Counted from the first letter of the stretch, positions 10,817-22,893 are shown. The stretch: 64,000 nt of DNA from Zizania palustris (GCA_019279435.1 JAAALK010000288.1:53619624-53683623), one strand, 5' to 3'. Notes: generated from the sequence alone by a model not told the origin. Program-made: numbers and translations.

Positions 10817-12823
10817 TGTAGGACCGAAAGTAGCGACCAGAGGGGGGTGAATGGGCACCTTAAAAATTCTTTCGAATCAATGGCCTGCTCCCAATACCCG
10901 ACGCACCTCAAAAGAGTAAGCAGGAAAACATGAATAGATTGCCTAAGTCTAAAGGTATCTAGCGTAGAAGCAACTGATATTAAGAATAGAGATACATCAA
11001 TACAGTGCTAAAAGACAGATAAACAGTATACACAAGACAGGGCAAATCAAACTCCTCAGTACAGCAATCTAAGTGCACAAGAGTGGAATGAGAAGTTACT
11101 ATTCGAAATCTGTCTCTTGTTCGAAACTTGGCGAAGCCTGCTTCGCTGGTCGAAGCCTGCTTCGCAGTGTCGAAGCCTGCTTCAGAGTTGCTTGTCGAAG
11201 TCGAGCGAAGGTTATAGTGGACGTGCCGAAGGTTGTTTGGTCTAGCCTAGTTCGAGTGTGGCAAAGAACGAAGTATGCTTCGAAGCGAAATATGAGAGTA
11301 TCGAAGCTTGCTTCGAACAGATTACTTCGAAGCCTAGACTTCGAACATAAAGGTTCGAACTAGCTCTCAGAAAATCAACATTCGAAAGAGAAGCGAAGCC
11401 AAACACACAGCAGTGAGACGAAGTTGAAGCCTACACTCAACCTTCGAAGCTAGGTTGGTCAAGGTATGACAACCGAAGTTGAGACCTTCGCTCCGAAGGT
11501 TAACTTCGAATGACAAGCTCTGAACTTACACACTGTGACCTTCGAAAATGACAGCAGGAAGGAACTCACGTCGAGCGAAGTCTACCGGAGAGACTAGCTT
11601 CGAAGCTAACTTCGAAGCCTGTCGAAGTATTGACTTCGAACAGCTCAAGACAGAGAACACCTTAGCAAAGACTGTCGAAGTATGTCAAGATGACAGAGCA
11701 CAAAAACATACTTCGAAGCTAGAAAGACAGAACATAAAGTGAAGTCCAAGTTCAAGCGAAGCCCTCGAGAATGTCAGATCGAAGCCTGCCTCACGGAGTT
11801 GAGGGACTTCGAACAGTGAGAAGGGGCTTCGCCAGAAACAGCCAGAAAAGGGACTTTGGCCCTGTCAACTCGATCAAAAAGCTGTGCAGGAAAAAGCAAA
11901 GCTAGAGTACTAGTGTACTGTTGCTACAGTGAAGTAGTACTACTTGCAACCAGCAAGAACTAGTACTCCTCTCATGAAGAACAGAAGCAATCGAAGCACA
12001 CAAACACAGGAATAAAATCACTGTGAGCAAACCGAATACTGCAGACCCATTAACTAGATGCAATACACAAGAAGAAGGAATAAAAACATCCAGACAAGAA
12101 GAAAAATGAATCTGAGATGAACTCACAGGAAGCTTCCTAGTGGCGCATTCAAGGACAGGAGAGAGAGCACACAGGGAACAAAATGACCCAATAGAATAGA
12201 GAATTAATTTCAGCAAAAGGGTAGTCCAACCCTAGGGATTTGGGGCCCTATTTATAGGCTGCCCAAAGAGGTAGAATATTCCACCAGCCCCTTAGGGTTT
12301 TTACAGACGCTAAAATAAAAGAAATGACTCAACTGCCCTTAGGAATTTTTACAGACTCGACTGACTGACTGTGGGCCTGGCGATACAGATGACTTATCCG
12401 GAAGCTAAGCTTTCGTAGCGACTACGGCTTCTCTTCTGGACAGTCCGATACAGAATCAACGGTTGTCAGTTTTGCGCCGAAACTGACAAAGCCTCCACCG
12501 ACTTTGCACCAGGTACCCAGATTGGGCCGGCCCGATTCCGCAGCTCTCTCAGCCCGGCAATCACTCACCGCCCGTGTACCTGAGTCAATCCTGGTCAACA
12601 GCCCAGTGGGTCTTCTGCTGCTCCTAGCCCATGTACCCGGATTGGGCCAGCCCGACTCCGCAGCTCTCTCAGCCCGACAGTCGCTCGCTGCCCGTGTACC
12701 TAAGTCACACGCGACCCATGAAACAGCAGATCTCCTCTCTTCTTATGTCCTCTTTGACTATTGTTGACAATGACTCATCACATCTGGAGCCATGAGGCCC
12801 ACGCTATTCAGCATGGCTCCTCA
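10817..12823 (-). repeat. SIRE-A 5' LTR
   Basis: 2007 bp, same ends as the 3' LTR. By eye the two LTRs differ by scattered substitutions and a few indels (several percent), which suggests an insertion older than CRM-1. TATA at 12248-12257 on the minus strand. Confidence 0.92.
12248..12257 (-). promoter_or_regulatory. TATA box of the SIRE-A 5' LTR
   Basis: ctataaatag on the minus strand; it would start the genomic transcript. Confidence 0.65.
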
Positions 12824-12828
12824 AAAAT
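12824..12828. repeat. Target-site duplication aaaat (right) of SIRE-A
   Basis: Exact copy of 1505-1509. Confidence 0.9.
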
Positions 12829-13489
12829 AAATGAACTCAGATTGAAATTTCTGGTGAGTTAACCCTAACCCTGGGGGATTGGGGCCTATTTATAGACAGC
12901 CCAATAAGAAGGGAAAGACATATTTACCCCGAGGGTAAATTACATAGACGCAAAAACAAACTGAAAAGACAAACATGCCCTTACGTTTTTTATAGACTTG
13001 GCTAACACAAACGTTTGGCCTAAAAAGGTAAAATAGTAAAATCCTAAATAAAGATAAGTTGTCCTGAAGCGAAGCTTTCGTAGCAGCTACGGCTTCACCT
13101 CAGAACGGTAGGATCCAAGATCAGCGGTCGTTAGTTTTGCACCGAAACTGACAAAGCGTCCACCGTCTTCACACGAGGTACCCGGATTGGACCGGCTCGA
13201 TTCCACGCCTCCCTCAGCATGGCAATAGCTCGTCGCCCGTGTACCTGAGTCAATCCTGGTTAACAGACCAGTGGATCCTCTGCCGCTCCTAGCCCATGTA
13301 CTCGGATTGGGCCGTCCCGACTCCACAGCCCCTCTGCCCGACAGTTGCTTGTCGTCCGTGTAACTTAGTCACACGCGGCCCAGACATGGCATGTATCATC
13401 TTCTCTTCACGTCTTTTCTTTGACTTTTGTTGACAATCACTCATCACATGTGGAGCCATGAGGCCCATGCTCTTCAACATGGCTCCTCA
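12829..13489 (-). repeat. SIRE-host left (3') LTR, second part
   Basis: Continues the LTR broken at 1509. It holds a minus-strand TATA (12886-12895) and ends in ..ggctcctca directly before a polypurine tract, as in SIRE-A. It is clearly diverged from SIRE-A over its length. Confidence 0.8.
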
Positions 13490-13503
13490 ATCTCCCCCTT
13501 GAT
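13490..13503 (-). other. SIRE-host polypurine tract
   Basis: Minus strand atcaagggggagat next to the LTR, identical to that of SIRE-A. Confidence 0.8.
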
Positions 13504-14388
13504 GAGTGCATTGTCAACACCCTCTTCATCAACTCGTCAGAACCTGCAAACACATGTGGAAACACGAAAACAAAACACAAGAAGACAGAAAGAAGAAAAT
13601 AATATAAAAGGTTTAACCCTAATGACCAAAAGCCAAAGAAAAGCCAGAAGACGGTCATTGTGGTTAAACAAAAATAAAGACCTAAAACGAGTGCAATCTC
13701 AGAATTATCAACAAGGATATCAAAAGAGTAAACGCAAAAGAGAGACTAAAACTCCCCCTGAAACAAATCCCAGAGAAAGCCAAAACTCCCCCTAAACTCT
13801 TCTAAAAGATCAAGTAACCCAAAATTTATCCCACTTGTTGACAACTGGACTCATCAAGTGAGACTAAATGCACTCAAAAGAGACACAGACTCAAACTACC
13901 CCTGAAATGCATCTCCTCAAAATATGTAATGAATGCAACTGGGGTGCAAGTGGAGTGTAAAAAGCATGCTTCTTAGATATGATTGACTGCAATTACATCA
14001 TCTAGCAAGTGTAGCAAAATAAATACTATCTAAAACACATGGCATGATTAGTGCAACAGATGATATCCAAAGAAAGTCATTAGCACCTATTTTATATTTT
14101 TGCAAATAAAATCATCACCACATTTTCTAGTTGACAAGCAAGGTAAAACATGAGATGTAAAGGCTAGCTTATATCTACCAAGATAGGCATTGTCCATAAC
14201 AAAGAGCTTCAACAAACTTGTTATCTTTTTAGATTTTCAAGCCTTTTCTTTTCCTTTTTCATTTTTGCTAGGGGTTACTTGCATGTCAACCTTATGCTAA
14301 CCGACCAAGTCAAGCCAAGGCCAAAACAGGACCATCAGAAGCTTAAGACATTGGTCTTGGCATACATTACATTGTCCTAGTTCATACC
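13504..14388 (-). other. SIRE-host 3' untranslated region (left piece)
   Basis: Collinear with SIRE-A 3473-4307 (for example ..catcagaagcttaagac..). No gene. Cut by Tat-1 directly after ttcatacc; the five bases 14384-14388 (atacc) are the expected duplication but no copy is found after 29300. Confidence 0.8.
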
Positions 14389-14883
14389 TGTTGTCATAAA
14401 AGATTACGCTAACACGTTTCTGAAGATTAGAAACTAACAAACGAAGTGTTTGCGAAGTGAACTGTTCTAAGCCTCCGAAAGGATAATAACTTAGAATAGT
14501 TCGAATGTGTGTATTGAATAACTTGTATTCGGTCCCTATTACAGGGTAAAACGGGGGGTATTTATAGGCCCAAACATTAAGGAAAAGACCTTTTAACCCC
14601 TCTATTACAACCGACATAGTGGAAACTATTCGGTACCCTTAATAGGGCTAAAATGGTAAAAGACTAATCTAATGAGAAAGAAGATAAATCTTCCATCTTA
14701 GCTGGCAAAGAAGCTCCCGGAAGAGTCTATGTTCGAAGATATACTCCGAACTAGAATTCGTCATCATACTTCGAACTTGATTCAATGTATCTCCGAAGTT
14801 ATATACTGGAAGCCTTCAGCTTAATCACCAGTCTTTATCTTGTCACTGCAATAACCCTGAAGATGGAATATTTTCCCCCAACA
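14389..14883 (-). repeat. Tat-1 3' LTR
   Basis: 495 bp, tgttgtcataaaag...ttttcccccaaca. A TATA-like tatttata at 14559-14566 would serve the minus strand. Confidence 0.85.
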
Positions 14884-15209
14884 GTAGCCCCTCGAATACG
14901 CTTCTCCGCTAAATCTGTAATGTTAGGAGAGCAGTATACGCAAGAAAAATAATCATGCGTAGGGGTTAGCAGATTTAAACCATCTCTGAACTATGTGGAG
15001 ATGTAAGCTTCGAATCAGTTTCTAATAAAATTACATTCGAAGTAACTTAGAACTAACTCTAGAAGTCTGAAAGCCTTTTTAGACATAGAAGAAATAGTCG
15101 TTAGCTTCTTTCTTCTAACGGAAGTTACGAAATGCTTTAATTTCAGAGCAAAGTAACGGCTGGGAATGTGAAGCGACACAGACAAACGGTAAAAAATCAG
15201 GATTTGGGC

Positions 15210-15217
15210 TATAAATA
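15210..15217 (+). promoter_or_regulatory. TATA box for the Tat-1 antisense accessory gene
   Basis: tataaata on the plus strand, about 110 bp before the ATG at 15323 and far from any LTR promoter. Tat-3 has tataaaa at 32764 in the equivalent place. Confidence 0.6.
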
Positions 15218-15322
15218 GAGGGCCCAAACCCTTCTTGAGTACCTTTTCACTACTTTCGTGCAAACAAACCATCACCCGAGCCCTACCCTCCATTTTTCTT
15301 CTAAAGCAATCCGTGAGATCCA

Positions 15323-18300
15323 ATGGCGAAGACTAGTTTCAAGGGCCCTGGAGCAGCTTCAACCCTGGCCCGGCAGCAGGCTGTGGCAGCGGCGGCGGCC
15401 GCAACCTTGGCGGCAGTGACTCCAAATCCTTTAGTGGCGACAATGGCGCCGGTGGGAGGAAATCCCCAGAATGTCGGCCCCCAAGACCTCTTTCCAGCCT
15501 CGACGAAGTACACGGATCAATCTTATCAACTGGGGCCGTCAACCTGCAGAAGGGAATCTCTTGCGGCTGCAGTAGAAGGGAAAATTAGTTCGGGGGTGAT
15601 GATTCGCAAACCTGGGAAGGAAATCATTCCGTCGCCGAGACCCGGAGAAGTGGTCGTCTTCGAAGCCTTCTTCGAAGCTGGTTGGGGTCTTCCAGCGGTA
15701 TATTTCTTGGCCGAAGTATTGGATTTGTTCCACGTCACTCTCCCCCAACTTTCTCCAAACGCAGTAGCACGCTTGGCCATCTTTGAATGGGCTTTACGAG
15801 CCGAAGGTTGTGAAGGAAGAGCGGAGATCTTCGCAGCACTGCATAGAGCTTCATGCCAACAAAGACCTTCATAAGTCCCGGAGGTGAAAAGATGGTAGTA
15901 GCCTTCGAAAGAATCAACTTCAGACTCCGAGACGAGTACGCTCTTCGGTTTCCCGCTAAGGCCATCAATGCCAGATGGTACACCGATTGGATCTTGAAGT
16001 GGTTTTACACCGAAGTTGGGGCGAGCAACCGTCTAGCCGGACCTTTGCAAGACATCAACTTCCGAAAAGAAGCCCTTGTGCATCCAGATCCGGGTCAGCT
16101 CGAAGCTCGCCTTAGCTTGCTTCAAAAGATCAGTCATCGGTTGAGCATGCGAGACTTAGCCGAAGAATTCCTCAGGCTCCAAATCCCTCCTTTGATGGCC
16201 AACTGGCCAATCACCTTCGAAGAGGATTCGGAAGGCGGTCTTCGAAAAATTTATTCAACTGCAAGTCCTGCAGGTAACTTTGAAAACAACATACTCTATG
16301 TATATTTATTCGAAGAATTAACAAACTTAACTCATTTTTCAGCCTCTTCAGCCCCTATAACTTCGGAGCAAATCGTACGAGCTTCGGAGAAGATTTTGGG
16401 CATCCCAACTCTGACCGAGAAAGAATGGAGAATCAAATTGGTTGGTAGTTGGGAGCGATCCAACCGAGTATGGGGGCTACACGAAGTGGTTCCGCCCCCT
16501 TTGGTGGATTGGGTGCCTTCGGAGAAAGGGCCCAAGAAGAGGAAAGCCGAAGCTGGGACTTCGAGCTCTGCCAAGACTCCGGTCAAAAAAGTGGCTCGAA
16601 AGCCAAAAAAACCCTGCACCTTCGAGCCCAAGAGCTTCAATCTCCGATTCTCAGGAGGATGAAGGCAGGTTGTTGGTGAGGCTGATTGACGAGGATGCAG
16701 CCCAAGGAACTGCACAAGTTGAAGAACGCGCGAACGTGCCGGAGTTTCAAGAAAATCTTGAGCAAGCGAGGACTTCGGCTGTTCAAGAGGATTTACCTCA
16801 AGACGAAGTTCCTGCGGATGAAAGTGGAGTCGAAGTCACTGTGGCTTCGATTCTGGATGAAGCAACAATGACTGTCTAGGAAAATGTTCCGACAGTTGAA
16901 GATTTGACGCTTGATTCGGATGAAGATCTCGCCTTCGATCCGCCAAGGAGCCCAATGCTTACCCGCCGCCAAAATGTCGAAGGTAAACTTCGAATAATTC
17001 TTCTATCTTTTTTTGCGAAATTATACAATGTATAATATCTTTGTTTTTACAGAGTCCACTTCTATGGAAGAGGTCCATCCCGAAGATACAGTTCCTGGAC
17101 CTTCGACAACTTCGGAGCCAATCCCAGGAGCCACTCAGATGGGGCCTGGAAAAGGCAAAGGAAAGATGGACCCCCTCCCTGATCCGAGCTCTGGATCAAC
17201 TCCGTCTGAGTCAACAGACGAGAGCCAATCTACCGAGGGGGGCTAGTCTTCGGGGGCTCCGAAGACCACAGCTAAACACTCCGGGCCTTCGCCAAACGAA
17301 GATGACCAGCAAGCCTTGAGCATGCTCCCCCTTCTAGATCCTTTCTTGGAGCGAAGAACTGGGCTTCGGACTCTGCTCGAGCCTTTGGATCGAGCTATTC
17401 GTGAAGTCGGGGAGACGCACTTGGTGGCTATCTTGAGCGAGGCAGAGAGTTCAGAGCTTAACGCTACCATGGAACGCGCAGCCTACCAGGTACGAAGTAT
17501 CTTCAAAACAACATCAAATTTATATACAAATAATTTCTTACCTTGGTTTCTTCTTTTCGCAGCAAACAGTCTTGGCCCGAGCTGCGAACGTATCAAATGA
17601 ACGTGAAATTGCTCGCCTTCGAGATGAAAACGCAACTCTTCAACGAAATCTTACAATCTCCGAAGGTCGAGTGACCCATATGGACAACATGGTTTCAACG
17701 GAGCGCAGGGCCAGACAAGGCTTGGAGGCTGCGAACAAGGAGCTCGAAGCAGAAAGAATTGTGCTTCGAGCAGAAATTGAAAGGATGCGGGTGGAGCATG
17801 CTACAGCGGGGACCGAGCTTGTTAGGCTCCGAGAAGAAGCTAGCCAGCTACTGAATCAAAAGAATTCTTTGGCTACGGAGGCTGCTAGACTCTCTAGAGT
17901 ACTAGAAGAGCTAACTTCGGCGAAGGACGCGTTAATTGAAGATAAGCTGAAGTCTGAGAAGGTAGCTGCGGAGGTCATGGACCAATTTCTAGGCGTTCTA
18001 GAGTACTTCGGTACTACTGGGACACTTCCTTCGGATGACAACATCTCCCTACTACGCCGGTTGAAGTGGATTCAAGGAGTAGCGAAGCAAATGAAGACAG
18101 CGGGCATTCGCTACGGAGAAATCTCCAGACAAGTGGCTGTTGTTGGCCTACTTCGCTATTACGAAGATCTGGGTCTATCGATAGCTCCAAGCGCAGGAGA
18201 GGGCCCAATTACCTTCGACGACGATCAGCTTCTCACTCCTTCCGAAGGTGTGGCCGCTGCTTGGCAAGCCTTCCAAACTTCATGGAGAGCCGAAGGTCGT

Positions 18301-18957
18301 TCTGCGATCAAGGCTTGGATTGACGAAGGACAACGCCAAAAGCAGGCTCGGACCCAAGCTTCGAGCAGTCATCCTCCTCCAAACCCGCAGGTTTAGAAAT
18401 ACCTTAGGATCTTTGACTATGTAAAGCATTATGCTTATGTACATTTATGAATGAAAATTTGTTTATCATGTTTTTAGGCTTTGCCTCATATTGAAGATGT
18501 CGAAGTGTTAGATGTTAATGACGAACTTCGCTTATTATGGGCTACCTTCGATATCTTAAAACTTCACAAGCGTCCTCGATTTCTAATTCCTCGAGATAGT
18601 TCCGGAGCAATTACGTCCGAAATAAGTAAAGACATATTATCTTGTATTAAAGAGGAAGAAAAAGAAGTTAACTTGGAAACTTCGTCTTCTGAAGACATTA
18701 AATGGTCCGAAGACAAAGATGAAGCTCAAAGTAAAAAGCCTGAAGAACTTGGAAGCTGGGAAAGGAGCCCCGAACGGCTTCGAACTTGGGCCGAGCTTCA
18801 ACAAGAACAAAAATACTTTAGAGCTTCGAAGGGAGGCAAAAGAGTTAAACGTAAAGTTGTTAGAACTCCCGGCACTGGAACTAGTCGTTCCAACCCTAGC
18901 TCTAGAGATCGAAGAGGTCTTCGATTCCTTCTTGGTATAGATACCAATTTTTCATGA
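15323..18957 (+). pseudogene. Tat-1 antisense accessory gene (Transposase_28-like, five exons, coiled coil)
   Basis: Likely exons: 15323-16273, 16343-16982, 17053-17489, 17563-18390, 18478-18957. The four introns are 69-87 bp with GT...AG ends. Splicing keeps the frame at intron 1 and from exon 2 through exon 5. Exon 1 has an Ala-rich start, then EVVVFEAFFEAGWGLP and LDLFHVTLPQLSPNAVARLAIF, which resembles Pfam Transposase_28 (putative gypsy-type transposon). Exon 2 has LVGSWERSNRVW and a basic GPKKRKAE stretch that could be a nuclear signal. Exon 4 is a coiled coil from about 17590 to 17960. Breaks: frame changes near 15850-15890 and 16600-16650, TAG at 16877 and 17244. The spliced product would be about 1,100 residues. 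The role is unknown; related antisense genes are known from grass Tat elements. Confidence 0.75.
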
Positions 18958-19718
18958 TGTAATCATATTCGTTCGAATAATAAATATCGATTTAAAATTG
19001 TCTCCCTATTTATTAGCCCCTCTTTGGGTGTAAGCAACTTCGAACTGTATTCAAAGATGGTTAGGCACAAGGAAAAACTTCGGAGTACAATTTTGGGGGT
19101 TCGAAGCCCCTCTGTAATTTAAAGATCTTTTAAAATCTTATAAAATGTCTTCGACTATTTGTAGTCTGAAGAATGGCGACTTAGCACCTTATGCTTTTGA
19201 AAGAAATCACTTGAGATAACTCTCCGGACACTTTAGTGTCTTAGATAATTTGTCACTTTGGACTTTCTTAATAGACATTCGAAGCTCATGGCTCAAACTC
19301 TATTTTGTTTTGGCCTCCTTCGGCTCTTTTTTGCGAATTCTGTCAAACCGGTGGTTTGGAGTTCGCAGTGGTCTCTTTGGACTCTTTTTACGGATACCTA
19401 CAAGCCGGTGGCTTGGGCTCCGCATCATTTGGTCTCTTTGGACTCTTTTTACGGATGTCTTCCAGCCGGTGGCTTGGACTCCGCATTCTGTGGTTTTTGG
19501 GCTCTTTTATGGATGTCTTCAAGCCGGTGGCTTGGACTCCGGATTATGTCAGCCCACCACCTCGGAAAATATGATTCAAATCAATGACACTTCCCTCTCG
19601 GTCAACTCCACGGTTCCAGTGCGTCCACTCGGAAGCTGGAAGTTTATGAGGGGAAGGCACTATCTGAACCATATGCTTTATTAATTCGAAAAGTGAATAC
19701 ACATGATTACAAGGAGCC
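18958..19718. other. Tat-1 spacer between accessory gene and integrase
   Basis: No gene seen. It holds the tandem repeat at 19311-19545. The accessory gene and pol converge here, so both transcripts would end in or near this stretch. Confidence 0.6.
19311..19545. repeat. 61-bp tandem repeat (about four units)
   Basis: Units contain ctctttggactctttt and aagccggtggcttgga, spaced 61 bp; the first unit is degenerate. Confidence 0.8.
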
Positions 19719-20977
19719 CTTATGCGAAGTATCGCTTTAGGTGCTCCGCATGCCAAGTATGTGCTAACTCTTCACCTTCCAAATTAGCTAATTTAAAGAG
19801 CCAGGACGTCCTGAACGAACAATTAAGTATGGACCTTCCCATTTATTCCCTAATTTTCCTGGGGCTATAATGCTTCGCAAAACGAGATGACCCGGTCTAA
19901 GCTCATTGATCTTAACCTTCGGATCAAACCAAGCCTTCGTTTGCTGGTGATACTTTGATAAATTGGCCACAGCTCGAAGTCTTGTCTCCTCTGTTAAATC
20001 CAGTGAAGCTTGTATTTCTCCTTCAATTTCCAGTTCGGTGCTGCGAAGTGATCCTCCTTTGAGCTCCGTTGGAGTCATAGCTTCATCTCCAAATAGCAAT
20101 CTGAATGGGGTAAAACCTGTGGACCTTGTTTGCGTAGTCCGAATGGACCATAAAATCTTCGGAAGCTCTTCGGTCCACAGTCCTTTTGCTAATCCTACTA
20201 TCCTTCGATTTAGCCCTGACAAAATATTTCCATTGGTCTTTCTACAGCTCCATTAGACTGAGGATGCCTCACTACAGCAAAACATAACTGGATGCCTAGA
20301 TCTTCGCAGAACTTCCTGAAAGGTTCTGCATCGAACTGTGTTCCATTATCAACTGTAAGTTGTCTAGGCACTCCGAACCGGCAAATGATACTTTTCCAAA
20401 AGAATTTCTGTACATTGTTCGAAGTGATAGCTGTTAAGGGCTCTGCTTCTACCCACTTAGAAAAATATTCAATAGGTACCACTGCGAACTTTAGATTTCC
20501 CTTAGCAACTGGAAAGGGACAAATCAAATCCATACCCCATCTGGCCATGGGCCATACCGGAGCAATAACTTGAAGAGCTGTTGGTGGGCGATGACTCCGT
20601 CGACCCATCCACTGACATCCTTGACAAGTGCGGACCAAGCTCTCCGCATCAGCTGTTATTGTAGGCCAATAAAGCCCCTGGCGAAGTGTTTTTCCTGCCA
20701 AAGCTCGAGGGGCCAAATGGCTACCGCAAAGTCCTTCATGGATTTCTCGAAGAATTTCTTGACCTTCGGCTTGAGATATACATCGGAGTAGAGGGGAACA
20801 TACTCCGGCCTTGTATAAAATACCATTGATTATTTGATAACTCCTAGCCCTGAGTTTCAATCTTGAAAACTGTGGCTCTTCAAATGAATTTGCTCCTCCT
20901 TGCAAAAGTTCCATGATCGAATTTCTCGAATCTGTACTTGGAATGCAAAGAATCTCTGCGGAGGGAATTTGTGGCAC
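19719..20977 (-). pseudogene. Tat-1 integrase
   Basis: Gypsy integrase. The zinc-binding module reads EIHEGLCGSH ... TCQGCQW (H-H-C-C). The core shows RWGMDLICPF, LTVDNGTQFDAEPF and NGAVER, giving D, D and E. The C-terminal part follows (LWSIRTTQTRSTGFTPF, WFDPKVKINELRPGHLVL, NKWEGPYLI) and would end near 19719 (..WHAEHLKRY in Tat-2). A frameshift at about 20215 splits the core, and a second one after GRPGSLN breaks the tail, so this copy is dead. It converges with the accessory gene. Confidence 0.82.
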
Positions 20978-21623
20978 CGAAGGTGTACTGAGCTCCTCAT
21001 AAAAAGCTTCTTCTGGTATATCTATAGCTCCGGCTGTAGCTTTTGCTAAAATGTCCGCTTGCTCATTTTCTGTTCTTGGTATACTCCGAATTGAAATACC
21101 CTTGAATTGTGCTTCGATCTTACGGATTTCTTCTAAGTACTTTGCAAGCTTGTGGATGCCGCACTTGAAAGCTTTTATCTACGTGCCCTGCTACTATTTG
21201 AGAATCTGTCTTTATAACAACTCTTGTAGCCCCTAGAGCACGTGCTTTTCGGAGTCCCAGTAAAATGCCTTCATACTCCGCTATATTGTTGGTAGACTTA
21301 AAGTTGAGTCTTGCAGAGTACATTGCTCTTTGCCCTGAAGGCGAAATTAAAACTGCTCCAACACCTGCTCCGGATGCTTGGAAAGCCCCATCAGAAAAAA
21401 CAGTCCAAATTCCTTCACTTGACTTCTCCGGAACCAACGTTGACAGGGGAGTCCATTCTGCTACAAAATCTGCTAAGACTTGCGATTTGATTGTTGTCCT
21501 TGCCAGAAATGATATGCCGAAGGGTGCTAGTTCAACTGCCCACTTTCCAATTCTTCTAGTGGAATCTTTACTTCGGAGCATATCTCCCAAAGGATACGAA
21601 GTTGGTACAATTACATTATGAGC
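20978..21623 (-). pseudogene. Tat-1 archaeal-type RNase H (RVT_3), cut by the gap
   Basis: The frame 21590-21120 shows WTVFSDGAFQASGAG, NNIAEYEGILLGLRKARALG and VVIKTDSQIVAGHV, giving the D, E and D residues of an RNase H of the RVT_3 type. This domain lies after the ordinary Gypsy RT-RNase H and is typical of Tat and Ogre elements. The upstream RT-RNase H would lie right of 21623, where the N run starts. Downstream (about 21117-20980) the frame shifts into the linker to integrase. Confidence 0.8.
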
Positions 21624-21723
21624 NNNNNNNNNNNNNNNNNNNNNNNNNNNNNNNNNNNNNNNNNNNNNNNNNNNNNNNNNNNNNNNNNNNNNNNNNNNNN
21701 NNNNNNNNNNNNNNNNNNNNNNN
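21624..21723. other. Assembly gap of 100 N
   Basis: Exactly 100 N, a conventional placeholder of unknown size. Left is the Tat-1 RNase H region; right is the sequence downstream of integrase in another Tat copy. Comparison suggests missing Tat-1 RT, protease and part of gag, plus the 3' LTR and accessory gene region of Tat-2. Confidence 0.95.
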
Positions 21724-22013
21724 CAGAGGCTGGAAATCTGTTCTTTTAATGTCCTTAGACTCTTCTATGGATCCTAACAAGTCGGAGCCTGGAATCCATA
21801 GACTTTGGCCACCTTTGGCTCTTTATGGAATCCTTGAACTGATGGTTCAAAGGTCGTTTGCTGGGTTCCGATGAAAGATGCTTACCTCCTCAAGCATCTC
21901 CGTTCCCCTGATGCTTCCACCAGGGGTAAGGAATATTTGAAGAGTAAGCATACTTCGAACCTCCATCTTTATTTAATTTAGAAATGTACTTTACAATTGA
22001 TTACAAGGAGCCC
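21724..22013 (-). other. Tat-2 sequence downstream of integrase
   Basis: No gene. It corresponds to the Tat-1 stretch just left of 19719 (gattacaaggagcccctaag against gattacaaggagcccttatg). Confidence 0.6.
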
Positions 22014-22893
22014 CTAAGCATAATAACGTTTAAGGTGCTCCGCATGCCATGCATGCTTCAACTCTTCCCCTTCTAAATTAGCTAATTTAAATGACCCGGG
22101 GCACCCTGAGCATAGGATAATATATGGTCCTTCCCATTGTTTCCAAGCTTCCCCAGAGCGATTACACTTCGTAGCACCAATGACCTGGTCTAAGCTCATT
22201 CACTTTTATCTTCGGGTCATACCAAGTCTTCATCTAGTCTCGGTACTTCGTTAGATTGGCGACAGCTCGAAGCCTTGTTTCTTCTAACAAGTCAAGCTGA
22301 AGTGTTCCTTTCATCATCATTGCCAGGCTCCGTTACGCGAAGGGATCCACCTTTAAGCTCTGTAGGAGTCATGGCCTCATCTCCGAATAACAGCCTAAAT
22401 GGGGTGAAGCCCATGGACCTAGCTTGAGTGGCCTGAATGGACCATAGAATCTTAGGAAGCTCTTCAGTCTATAGTCCCTTAGCCAACCCATCACTCCTTC
22501 GATTCAAACAGGAGAGAATATTTCCATTTGCCCGCTCGACGGCTTCGTTGGATTGGGGGTGGTGAACAGCTGTGAAGCATAACTTGATGCCCAGGCCTTC
22601 GCAAAACTCTTTAAAGGGCTCGGCTTCAAATTGAGTGTCATTATCAACAGTTAACTCCTTAGGCACTCCGAACCTACAAATGATATTTTGCCAAAAGAAT
22701 TTTTGTACATTTTTTAAGTGATAGCAGTTAGGGGTTCAGCTTCGACCCATTTAGAACAATATTCGATTGTTACCACCACAAACTTCAAACTGCATTTTGC
22801 CATTGGAAAAGGGCCTATGATATCAATTACCCATCACGCCATTGGCCATACCGGAGCAATAACTTGAAGAGGTATCGGTGATGATGGCTCTAC
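22014..22893 (-). pseudogene. Tat-2 integrase core and C-terminus (fragmented)
   Basis: The core shows LTVDNDTQFEAEPF and NEAVERANGN (second D and E). The C-terminus shows WEGPYIILCSGCPGSFKLANLEG and ends AEHLKRYYA at 22014. Several frame changes separate the pieces; the N-terminal zinc module is in the neighbouring frame up to 22894. The glycine of the usual DNGTQF motif is replaced by aspartate. Not functional. Confidence 0.78.

Larger units (their letters stand above)
1510..12823 (-). mobile_element. SIRE-A: full-length Copia (SIRE/Maximus-type) retrotransposon
   Basis: It has two LTRs (1949 and 2007 bp) with TG...CA ends, a perfect 5-bp duplication aaaat, a Met-tRNA primer site inside the right LTR and a polypurine tract inside the left LTR. 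Between them on the minus strand lie gag with two zinc knuckles and a coiled coil, protease, integrase, RT and RNase H. The order protease-integrase-RT-RNase H defines Copia; the large gag with a coiled-coil extension and the LTR size fit SIRE/Maximus. The reading frames carry frameshifts and stops and the protease motif is altered, so it is probably not autonomous. It landed inside the LTR of SIRE-host. Confidence 0.93.

Noticed and set aside
15339..15780. Minus-strand frames opposite accessory exon 1
   Set aside because: No domain; explained by the GC-rich plus-strand coding sequence.
17572..18396. Host coiled-coil protein gene
   Set aside because: It is exon 4 of the Tat accessory gene; the same exon occurs at 42767 in Tat-3 and at 233 in Tat-0.
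21602..21874. Open frame across the N gap
   Set aside because: Its middle is made of N; the two sides belong to different elements.
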